Below are positions 1 through 5,397 of a stretch of 6,062 bases of DNA, piece by piece. The stretch comes from Thermoleophilia bacterium (lineage in GTDB: Bacteria > Actinomycetota > Thermoleophilia > Gaiellales > Gaiellaceae), in the NCBI GenBank assembly GCA_025933895.1, contig JAICZB010000166.1:1-6062 (forward strand), in the 5' to 3' direction. The position numbers and the translations under genes were made by a program. Position 1 is the first letter of the stretch; each line of letters starts with the position of its first letter. The notes under the pieces were generated by a model. The model worked only from the letters and a program-made list of their open reading frames with translations, did no database searches and was not told the origin of the DNA.

Positions 1-11
1 GCGGAGTTTTG

Positions 12-39
12 GAAAGCGGCGGCTAGTTCCGCCGCTTTC
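12..39 (+). terminator. Rho-independent-like terminator hairpin
   Basis: A perfect 11-bp inverted repeat (GAAAGCGGCGG at 12-22 against CCGCCGCTTTC at 29-39) encloses a 6-base loop. A pyrimidine-rich run (TTTCTTCGTT) makes up its end and the following bases, and a TTTT tract lies just before it. The T-rich side favours termination of a + strand gene off the left edge. The U-tract is interrupted, so efficiency is uncertain. The hairpin ends only 8 nt before the first possible start of the next gene, so it could instead sit in that gene's leader. Confidence 0.6.
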
Positions 40-47
40 TTCGTTCC

Positions 48-569
48 GTGGCTAGAGTGAACGCAGTGGCTGGATCGCGGACCGCACTCCGGATTGGTGG
101 CTTCGCAGCTCTCACGGCCGTGGTCGCCGTCCTAGCCGCGGGCTGCGGCGGTTCGTCGAGCGCGAAGTCGGGCGTCGCCGGCGCGCGTCACGTCACGAAG
201 TCGGCGACCGTGATGACGCGGAAGATCAAGAAGCTCGGGGTCGTCCTCGTGAACAGCCGCGGCCGCACGCTCTACATGTTCGTCCCCGACCACCGGAAGA
301 GAGTCACCTGCAAGGGCACCTGCGCGAAGGTCTGGCCCCCGCTGAAGATCAAGAAGGGACAGCGGCCGAGGGCGGGCGGCGCGGCGAGGCAGAAGCTCCT
401 CGGCACCGACAAGAACCCGGCCGGCGGGCGCGTCGTGACCTACAACCGGTGGCCGCTGTACACGTACATCGCCGACCACAGGGCCGGCCAGGCGACTGGC
501 CAGGGGATCAAGCTCAACGGCGGCCTCTGGTACGTCCTGTCGCCTTCCGGCAAGGTCATCAAGAAGTAG
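48..569 (+). CDS. Secreted lipoprotein with two Yx(FWY)xxD repeats (Lipoprotein_15 / COG4315 type)
   Basis: This is a 173-residue exported lipoprotein of unknown biochemical role. After a basic N-terminus a hydrophobic stretch (about 17-31) ends in the lipobox LAAGC, with lipidated Cys33, so the mature protein should be anchored to the outer face of the membrane. A Ser/Ala/Gly linker leads to two copies of the family repeat. The first has Y76-M-F78-V-P-D81, then C88, C92 and the WPP motif at 96-98. The second has Y138-T-Y140-I-A-D143 and then W161-Y162. The paired cysteines with KGT between them, followed by WPP, are typical of the family. Length is normal. The start is uncertain. GTG at 48 gives the longest form but has no Shine-Dalgarno sequence and sits 8 nt after a terminator-like hairpin. 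In-frame GTGs at 57 and 66 keep the signal peptide, and a TAGAGT -10-like hexamer at 53-58 would place a leaderless start near 66. The gene converges on the next one across a 15-nt gap. Family assignment is firm; function is not known. Confidence 0.9.
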   Translation: MARVNAVAGSRTALRIGGFAALTAVVAVLAAGCGGSSSAKSGVAGARHVTKSATVMTRKIKKLGVVLVNSRGRTLYMFVPDHRKRVTCKGTCAKVWPPLKIKKGQRPRAGGAARQKLLGTDKNPAGGRVVTYNRWPLYTYIADHRAGQATGQGIKLNGGLWYVLSPSGKVIKK

Positions 570-584
570 CCGCAGCGCCCGGCG

Positions 585-2387
585 CTAGCCCTTGACGACC
601 GCGCTCGCCTTCGAGCGGGCGCTTCCGGTGCCGCCGCGGGCGCGCGCGGTGACGACCACGCGGTACCGCTCGCCGAGGCGCTTCGGCCCGAGCGAGAGCG
701 TTCGCCTCGTCGCACCGGGCACCGGCTTGCAGGCGCGGCCGTGCGCGTTGCATCCCAGCCAGGCGAACGTGTAGCTCGTCGGCGGGTCGCCGTACCAGGT
801 GCCCGTCGTCGCCTTCAGGCGGTGTCCGAGACGCGGCACACCGCTGACCCGCGGCGCCTTCGCCGCACTCGGGACGATCCGGAACAAGGCCCTGCTCCGG
901 ACCTGCTTGAGCGGGGAGGTCACGACGATCGGCCCGGTCGTGGCCCGGCGGGGAACCTTCGCCACGAGCCTCCCGTCGGAGACGATCTTGAAGCGGGCGT
1001 CGACCCCGCCGAAGGTGACCGAGTGCGCGGCGGCGAGCCCCCTGCCCTTCAGGGTGATGCGCGAGCCGACCGTCGCCCTGGTGGGTGCCGGCTTGCGCAG
1101 GATGAGAGGCTCGACGAAGTGATAGACGTGGACGTCCCACTGGTTGAAGCGGTCGCGGAAGGAGCCGGCCGAAGCGGTCACCGTGCGGTCCTCCGTGTAG
1201 ACGCTTCCGCGATGCACCCAGCGCGGCAGGCCCTTGAACGTCACCGTCCTCGTGCCGGCGCCGCTGCGGGCGGCGATCAGCCAGAGGTCGTCGACCGAGG
1301 TGCCCTCTCGCAGCGCCGTCTCGGTGTCCTTGCCGCCCGTCGTGATGAGCGGGGTCTCGGCGCCGTTGACGAGAGCAGGCGCGAGCGGGCTCGTGGCCGA
1401 GATCTCCTCGAGCAGCGGCTTGAGAACGCTCTGCCAGAACGTCCAGTTCCAGCCGTACTGGGCGTCGGTCCCGCTGAAGCAGCCCGCCTGGTTGCCCCCG
1501 AAGAAGGTGAGCGCCCGAGCGCCGTTCAGGATCGCGTCGTAGGTCATGAACCGCTCCTGCTGGAACGTCGGCAGCACGAATTCGCCCGTCGTCTTGTCGA
1601 AGCTGCCGCTCGCGCAGATCTGGATCGTCGTCCAGACGGGTGCGGCCGGCGAGGCGGTGGCGAGCGTTCTCGTCCACTTGCCGACCGACTGCAGGGTCGG
1701 TTCCGGACGACTGAGCCTCACCGGATAGATGTCGACGCCGTGGATGTCCGTGACGCTCGAGTACGGCGCGAGCTCGGCGGCGGTGCCGCGGGGCGCCTCG
1801 ATGGTCACCCAGAGCCGGCTCGGGTCGAGAGGGAGCTCGCCTCCGCACCACGAGGGGTCTCCGCGCGAGGTGACCCGGCAGTAGGCGAACTCGAGTTGTT
1901 CGGGAAGGACGTTGCCCCACCACGGCTCGTCGCGGCCCTTCCACATCGCGATCGCGCTGCCGCTCGGGTCGTTCGTCAGTGTGTCGACCACGTGCGCCAG
2001 GCCGGAATCCTCCGTCGAGCCGGGAACGGCGAGCGAGTAGCCGCCGAGGTTCGGCCAGGTGTAGACGTGAAGAGCCGCCGCGGCGCGGTCCCAGGCGAGC
2101 GCCGTCTGGATGTCGGCGTCCGTGTAGATGCCGCCGCTGCCGCTCCGAAATACGTTGACCCCGGCCGAGACGGTTTCGGCCAGGCCGTTCGTGCCCCAAG
2201 GCGTGCTCGAGCCGATTGCGGGGGCCGGCGAGAGGACGATCGGGAACGTCGGTCGGCCGTTGAACTGGATCGTCCGGCTGCGGTTGAAGGTCGTCGTCGC
2301 CGACTGGGCGGCGCCGGCGAGTCCGAGCACGACGCTCACGGCTGCCGCCGCCACAAGCGCTATGCCGAACCGTCGTCCGCGCGACAT
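585..2387 (-). CDS. Secreted glycoside-hydrolase-like protein with IPT/TIG and Ig-like C-terminal domains
   Basis: This is a 600-residue exported protein. Residues 1-29 form a Sec signal peptide (basic MSRGRR, hydrophobic core, likely cleavage after AQS29). Residues about 40-330 read like a TIM-barrel glycosidase: a strand with AGVNVFR (75-81), then MWKGRDEPWW (148-157), whose E154 sits where clan-A-type enzymes carry the acid/base, then DIHGVDIYP (214-222), WTTIQIC (252-258), and RFMTYDAILNGARALTFFGG (279-298), typical of the closing strands. Residues about 345-428 look all-beta. Residues about 432-505 match an IPT/TIG fold (VGSRITLKGRGL, VTFGGVDARF, VAKVP). Residues about 509-600 match an Ig-like module common in Thermoleophilia surface proteins (GTWYGDPPTSYTFAWLGC, PGAT), with C546 and C553 a likely disulfide. 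I cannot assign a numbered GH family, substrate or catalytic nucleophile. The start is ATG at 2387, 7 nt after GAAGGG; the TTG just upstream leaves only 4 nt. It lies 84 nt downstream of the hydrolase gene on the same strand. The gene is intact; exported glycosidase-like role is inferred. Confidence 0.82.
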   Translation of the reverse strand: MSRGRRFGIALVAAAAVSVVLGLAGAAQSATTTFNRSRTIQFNGRPTFPIVLSPAPAIGSSTPWGTNGLAETVSAGVNVFRSGSGGIYTDADIQTALAWDRAAAALHVYTWPNLGGYSLAVPGSTEDSGLAHVVDTLTNDPSGSAIAMWKGRDEPWWGNVLPEQLEFAYCRVTSRGDPSWCGGELPLDPSRLWVTIEAPRGTAAELAPYSSVTDIHGVDIYPVRLSRPEPTLQSVGKWTRTLATASPAAPVWTTIQICASGSFDKTTGEFVLPTFQQERFMTYDAILNGARALTFFGGNQAGCFSGTDAQYGWNWTFWQSVLKPLLEEISATSPLAPALVNGAETPLITTGGKDTETALREGTSVDDLWLIAARSGAGTRTVTFKGLPRWVHRGSVYTEDRTVTASAGSFRDRFNQWDVHVYHFVEPLILRKPAPTRATVGSRITLKGRGLAAAHSVTFGGVDARFKIVSDGRLVAKVPRRATTGPIVVTSPLKQVRSRALFRIVPSAAKAPRVSGVPRLGHRLKATTGTWYGDPPTSYTFAWLGCNAHGRACKPVPGATRRTLSLGPKRLGERYRVVVTARARGGTGSARSKASAVVKG

Positions 2388-2394
2388 CAAACGT

Positions 2395-2400
2395 CCCTTC
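2395..2400 (-). promoter_or_regulatory. Ribosome binding site of the secreted glycosidase-like gene
   Basis: On the minus strand GAAGGG lies 7 nt before ATG (2387-2385) but only 4 nt before the in-frame TTG (2390-2388). This spacing favours the ATG as start. A second purine stretch, GGAGG (2413-2409), is too far upstream for either codon. Confidence 0.6.
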
Positions 2401-2420
2401 CCCCCAAGCCTCCGGGGCAG

Positions 2421-2459
2421 CGTAACCGGGCTTTTTCGCCCTCGCTTTCGGGATTTACG
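2421..2459 (-). promoter_or_regulatory. Candidate structured 5' leader (compact three-way junction)
   Basis: This lies in the 84-nt gap before the secreted protein gene. On the minus strand CGTAA..CC (2459-2451, with a 2-base AT bulge) can pair with GGTTACG (2427-2421). Inside are a GGGC/GCCC hairpin with loop GAAAAA (2441-2428) and a minimal CG/CG hairpin with loop AAAG (2450-2443). One unpaired base separates the two hairpins, and no unpaired bases separate either hairpin from the closing stem. The element ends 20 nt before the Shine-Dalgarno sequence. The GGG at 2441-2439 could pair alternatively with the CCC at 2452-2450, giving two competing folds. No U-tract follows, so it is not a classical terminator. 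It matches no riboswitch consensus I can recall in full. Structure was found by eye only. Confidence 0.35.
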
Positions 2460-2471
2460 GGATGCTTACCC

Positions 2472-3152
2472 CTACGGTAGCGGCGGCGCGAGCAGGGCGA
2501 CGACCGGCTCGCCGCGGCTCCCGAGCAGAGACTCGACCTCGGCCTCGCTCGTCTCGAGCCGCTCGATACGCGCTCCCATCGCCTCGAGGAAGGCATCCGG
2601 CGGGTCGAGGAAGTCGAGGCCGTCCGGCGTCCGGTAGTGCATCGCCACCACGAGCACCGGCTCGACCTCGTGCACGAGCGCGGCCGCCGCGTCGGGTGCG
2701 ATCGTCGGTCCGCCTCCGACGGGGAGGAGGAGGACGTCGACGTCGCCGAGAGCCTCCTGCTGCTCCGGCCGTAACGCCGGCTGGCCGAAGTCGCCGAAGT
2801 GCGCCACCGTCGTGCCGTCGAGCGTGAAGCGGAAGATCGTGTTGGGGCCGCGCTGGGTGCCGGCCACGGCGTCGTGCTCCGACGAGATCCCGACGACCTC
2901 GCCGAGGGGAGACTCGTGCGTGCCTGCCTTCGCGAGCACGAGCGGGTCGCCGCCGACCACTTCGACGCCGTTGTGGTCGAGGTGGTCGTGCGTGACGAGC
3001 AGCAGGTCGGCCTCGACGCCTTCGATCGGCGCGAAGGGCCAGCTCCAGCCGGGCCGCGACATGGCACCCATGTCGCCGAAGGGGTCGATGAACACGCGGT
3101 GCTGCTCGCCCGTGAGCAGGAACGCGGACTGGCCGTACCAGCGAATGTGCAA
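2472..3152 (-). CDS. MBL-fold metal-dependent hydrolase, UlaG-like (COG2220)
   Basis: This is a 226-residue cytoplasmic protein with no signal peptide, complete for the family. The N-terminus MHIRWYGQSAFLL is the usual first strand of this branch of the metallo-beta-lactamase fold. The metal site is intact: THDHLDH at 54-60 gives H55, H57, D59 and H60; HFGDFG at 118-123 supplies the bridging acid D121; and AMHYRT at 170-175 supplies H172. The branch motifs GTQRGPNTIF (98-107) and LLLPVGGGPTI (141-151) are also present. Relatives include UlaG (L-ascorbate-6-phosphate lactonase) and the UPF0173 proteins, but most members have no known substrate and none is implied here. The start is a TTG, well supported by AGGAG 6 nt upstream. 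The gene follows marR by 87 nt and precedes the secreted-protein gene by 84 nt on the same strand, so co-transcription is possible. Fold and metal binding are firm; reaction and substrate are unknown. Confidence 0.9.
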   Translation of the reverse strand: MHIRWYGQSAFLLTGEQHRVFIDPFGDMGAMSRPGWSWPFAPIEGVEADLLLVTHDHLDHNGVEVVGGDPLVLAKAGTHESPLGEVVGISSEHDAVAGTQRGPNTIFRFTLDGTTVAHFGDFGQPALRPEQQEALGDVDVLLLPVGGGPTIAPDAAAALVHEVEPVLVVAMHYRTPDGLDFLDPPDAFLEAMGARIERLETSEAEVESLLGSRGEPVVALLAPPLP

Positions 3153-3158
3153 GTCGTT

Positions 3159-3163
3159 CTCCT
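3159..3163 (-). promoter_or_regulatory. Shine-Dalgarno sequence fixing the TTG start of the MBL-fold hydrolase
   Basis: On the minus strand AGGAG, within the longer purine run GAGAGGAG (3166-3159), lies 6 nt before TTG at 3152. It is the best ribosome binding site in the window. The reading from this TTG begins exactly at the conserved first strand of the protein. Confidence 0.8.
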
Positions 3164-3243
3164 CTCAGAACTCGTTTCGGGATGACCACGCGCCGACCAG
3201 CGCGGTCGCACAGTCCGTGCTTCGTTTCGATGCGAGTTCTCAG
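3164..3243 (-). promoter_or_regulatory. Candidate structured intercistronic leader before the MBL-fold hydrolase
   Basis: On the minus strand CTGAGAACTCG (3243-3233) can pair with CGAGTTCTGAG (3174-3164) over 10 of 11 positions. This outer stem encloses two abutting hairpins: GCAC/GTGC with a 5-base loop (3220-3208), and GACCGCGC/GCGC..GGTC with an AC bulge and 6-base loop (3207-3184). Both single-stranded joiners contain GAAACGA. The 5' arm includes the marR stop codon (3242-3240), and the 3' arm runs into the purine run of the hydrolase Shine-Dalgarno sequence. A ribosome finishing marR would therefore open the stem, a layout that would suit translational coupling. An inverted repeat of this quality can arise by chance in a window this size, so confidence is low. 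Confidence 0.3.
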
Positions 3244-3668
3244 TGTCCTGACACCCGTTGCAGGAGCGGCACCGCGGCGAGTAGCGCCCGCTGCTCGTCC
3301 GGGCTCAGCTCGGCCGCGATCGCCGCGGCGAGCCAGTCCTCGCGCCGACCCCGTCCCTCGAGCACCCGCTCGCGCCCGAGCGCGGTGAGCTCGATCTGGA
3401 TCCGCCGCCGGTCGCCGGGATCGGGGCGTCGCTCGATCAGCCCTGCCGTCTCGAGCTCGGCGAGCGTCTGGGCCATCGACTGCGGCCGGACCCGCTCCGC
3501 CGCCGCGAGCGCGCTCGTCGTCTGCGCGCCCTCGCGGTCGAGCCGGCTGAGGACGCTCGCCTGCGCGACGGGGAACGCGTACTCCGCCCGAAGCCTCCTC
3601 ACGAGCTGGCCGAGCACGAGCCGGAGCTCGCTCGCACCCTTCACGACCTGCGCCGAGGGCTGGGCCAT
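3240..3668 (-). CDS. MarR-family transcriptional regulator
   Basis: This is a 142-residue winged helix-turn-helix repressor-type protein, normal length for MarR proteins, which bind palindromic DNA as dimers and usually let go on binding a small phenolic or other ligand. After a helical dimerisation segment (about 5-30), residues about 34-105 form the wHTH. The recognition helix lies around VRPQSMAQTLAELETAG (60-76). The wing carries the hallmark DPGDRRR (83-89), followed by IELTALGRE (92-100). The C-terminal helices (about 105-140) complete the dimer interface. The start is ATG at 3668. A longer reading from TTG at 3710 would run through the operator and add residues with no counterpart in the family. 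There is no Shine-Dalgarno sequence before the ATG, but TACAAT lies 6 nt upstream, so the mRNA is probably leaderless. It is divergent from the MFS transporter with a large palindrome between, so it very likely represses itself and the pump. The ligand is unknown. Confidence 0.92.
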   Translation of the reverse strand: MAQPSAQVVKGASELRLVLGQLVRRLRAEYAFPVAQASVLSRLDREGAQTTSALAAAERVRPQSMAQTLAELETAGLIERRPDPGDRRRIQIELTALGRERVLEGRGRREDWLAAAIAAELSPDEQRALLAAVPLLQRVSGH

Positions 3669-3674
3669 GCGGAG

Positions 3675-3680
3675 ATTGTA
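3675..3680 (-). promoter_or_regulatory. -10 box of the marR promoter (leaderless transcript)
   Basis: TACAAT on the minus strand differs from TATAAT at one base. It ends 6 nt before the marR ATG, which would put the first transcribed base at or next to the start codon. No -35 hexamer is seen at normal spacing. A perfect TTGACA exists at 3710-3705, but 24 nt away, too far for a standard sigma-70 promoter. The operator directly abuts the upstream side of this box. Confidence 0.55.
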
Positions 3681-3708
3681 GACAGGTAACCTGCACAGGT
3701 TGCCTGTC
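3681..3708. promoter_or_regulatory. MarR-type operator: 28-bp inverted repeat in the divergent promoter region
   Basis: The arms GACAGGTAACCTG (3681-3693) and CAGGTTGCCTGTC (3696-3708) are inverted repeats with 12 of 13 positions matching around a 2-bp centre. Each arm also contains an 11-bp imperfect palindrome, CAGG-N3-CCTG, starting at 3683 and 3696, 13 bp apart. The site could thus take one large complex or two dimers side by side. It abuts the marR -10 box and covers the TTG start (3700) of the transporter, so bound repressor would block both directions. Binding by the adjacent MarR protein is inferred from position and symmetry. Confidence 0.8.
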
Positions 3709-5397
3709 AAGCGAGGAGCACCGAACTACAAGTGGGTTGCGCTCTCGAACACGACGCTGGGAGTGCTGCTCGCGACGATCGACGGCTCGATCGTGCTGAT
3801 CGCGATGCCGGCCATCTTCCGCGGCATCCACCTCGATCCCCTCCGGCCGGGCAACAGCTTCTACCTGCTGTGGATGATCCTCGGCTTCCTCGTCGTCTCG
3901 AGCGTGCTCGTCGTCAGCCTCGGCAGGCTCGGCGACCAGTTCGGACGCGTCCGGATGTACAACGTCGGCTTCGTCGTCTACACGCTGGCGTCGCTTTTCC
4001 TCACGATCGACTGGCTTCACGGTCGTGCAGGCGCGGACTGGCTGATCGCGTTCCGGATCGTGCAGGGGATCGGCGCCGCGTTCATCGTCGCGAACTCGGT
4101 GGCGATCCTCACCGACGCGTTCCCGGCCAACCAGCGTGGGCTCGCGCTCGGGATCAACAACGTCGTCGGGATCAGCGGCATGTTCATCGGCCTCGTCCTC
4201 GGCGGCGTGCTCGCGCCGATCTCGTGGCGGCTCGTGTTCCTCGTCTCGGTGCCGACCGGAATCGCCGGGACGATCTGGTCGTACCGGAGCCTGCGGGAGA
4301 TCGGCGTGCGCATGCGCGAGCCGGTCGACTGGCCGGGGAACCTGACCTTCGCCGCCGGCCTGGTGCTCGTGATGGTCGGGATCACGTACGGGATCCGGCC
4401 CTACGGGAGCCATCCCATGGGCTGGACGTCGCCGTTCGTCGACGCCTGCCTCGCCGCGGGCGCGGCGCTGCTCGTCCTGTTCACGGTCGTGGAGTTGCGC
4501 TCGCCGGCACCGATGTTCCGGCTCGGCCTCTTCCGGATCCGCGCGTTCACCTTCGGCGTCCTCTCGAGCTTCCTCTCGGCCGTCTCGCGCGGCGGCCTGA
4601 TGTTCATGCTGATCATCTGGCTGCAGGGGATCTGGCTGCCGCAGCACGGTGTCGACTTCGCCTCGACACCGCTCTGGGCGGGGATCCGGATGCTGCCGCT
4701 GACGGTCGGCTTCCTCCTCGCCGGTCCGGTGTCGGGGATCTTCTCCGACCGCTACGGGTCGCGGCCGTTCGCGACCGGCGGGATGCTCGCCTCGGCACTC
4801 AGTTTCTTTCTGCTCGAGATGCTGCCGGTCGACTTCTCGTACGCCGAATTCGCTGCGGTCCTGCTGCTGATGGGGCTCTCGATGGGCGCCTTCGCCTCGC
4901 CGAACCGCGCGGGCGTGATGAACAGCCTGCCGGCGCAGCACCGGGGCGCGGGCGGCGGCATGAACCAGACGTTCCAGAACTCCGCGCAGGTGCTCTCGAT
5001 CGGGATCTTCTTCACGCTCATGATCGTGGGGCTGTCCGCGACGCTGCCGCACTCGCTCGCCGCGGGACTGCGCGCGCACGGCGTCTCGTCCTCGGTGGCG
5101 ACACGCGTCAGCCGGCTGCCGCCTGTCTCGGTGCTCTTCGCCGCCTTCCTCGGCTACAACCCGGCCCAGAAGCTGCTCGGTCCGCACGTCCTTGCGCGTC
5201 TGCCCCCGCACAGCGCGGCCGCGATCCGCGGGCGCGGCTTCTTCCCGCAGCTGATCGCGGCGCCCTTCCACAGCGGCCTGCGCGAGGCGTTCGCCTTCGC
5301 CATCGCGGCGTGCCTCGTCGCGGCGCTCGCCTCGTGGTCGCGGGGCGGTCGCGTCGTCGCGCCCGAGGAGCACGCGCTCGAGCAGATCGCGGACTAG
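3700..5397 (+). CDS. MFS multidrug efflux transporter, DHA2 (EmrB/QacA) type
   Basis: This is a 565-residue inner-membrane protein expected to export drugs or other toxic compounds using the proton gradient. The hydropathy pattern suits about 14 membrane segments. TM1 begins at NYKWVALSNTTLG (9-21) and contains ATIDGSIV (25-32), whose D28 is the usual TM1 acidic position of the subfamily. Motif A is GRLGDQFGRVRM (75-86), motif B is RIVQGIGAAF (119-128) with R119, and motif C is the glycine-rich GISGMFIGLVLGGVLAP (157-173). A second-half motif-A copy is SDRYGSRPFATGG (349-361). A polar stretch around 452-530 separates the last segments. The start is taken as TTG at 3700, which leaves a short tail before NYKW as expected. 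No Shine-Dalgarno sequence precedes it; a strong GAGGAG (3713-3718) lies inside the gene with no in-frame start after it. It is divergent from marR, which probably represses it. Its TAG overlaps the stop of the convergent exchanger gene. Substrates cannot be told from sequence. Confidence 0.93.
   Translation: MPVKRGAPNYKWVALSNTTLGVLLATIDGSIVLIAMPAIFRGIHLDPLRPGNSFYLLWMILGFLVVSSVLVVSLGRLGDQFGRVRMYNVGFVVYTLASLFLTIDWLHGRAGADWLIAFRIVQGIGAAFIVANSVAILTDAFPANQRGLALGINNVVGISGMFIGLVLGGVLAPISWRLVFLVSVPTGIAGTIWSYRSLREIGVRMREPVDWPGNLTFAAGLVLVMVGITYGIRPYGSHPMGWTSPFVDACLAAGAALLVLFTVVELRSPAPMFRLGLFRIRAFTFGVLSSFLSAVSRGGLMFMLIIWLQGIWLPQHGVDFASTPLWAGIRMLPLTVGFLLAGPVSGIFSDRYGSRPFATGGMLASALSFFLLEMLPVDFSYAEFAAVLLLMGLSMGAFASPNRAGVMNSLPAQHRGAGGGMNQTFQNSAQVLSIGIFFTLMIVGLSATLPHSLAAGLRAHGVSSSVATRVSRLPPVSVLFAAFLGYNPAQKLLGPHVLARLPPHSAAAIRGRGFFPQLIAAPFHSGLREAFAFAIAACLVAALASWSRGGRVVAPEEHALEQIAD

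Noticed and set aside
574..586. AGCGC/GCGCT palindrome between the convergent lipoprotein and glycosidase-like genes as a shared terminator.
   Set aside because: It has only 5 bp around a 3-base loop, no T-tract on either side, and overlaps a stop codon. It is too weak to call.
2421..2459. Call as a c-di-GMP-I riboswitch.
   Set aside because: Short pieces resemble the aptamer, but there is no room for the second helix before the ribosome site and the first-stem pairing (GGC with GCC) is not preserved. It is kept only as an unnamed structured leader.
741..2480. A 579-codon plus-strand frame opposite the secreted glycosidase-like gene.
   Set aside because: It has Arg-rich composition without motifs, while the opposite strand carries a clear signal peptide and domains with a good ribosome site.
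3705..3710. Perfect TTGACA on the minus strand as the marR -35 box.
   Set aside because: It is 24 nt from the TACAAT, against the normal 16-19. It is probably part of the palindrome edge (TGTC) plus AA.
3669..3710. Longer marR start at TTG 3710, adding 14 residues.
   Set aside because: The extension is translated from the operator and -10 box, is not typical of MarR N-termini and has no ribosome site.
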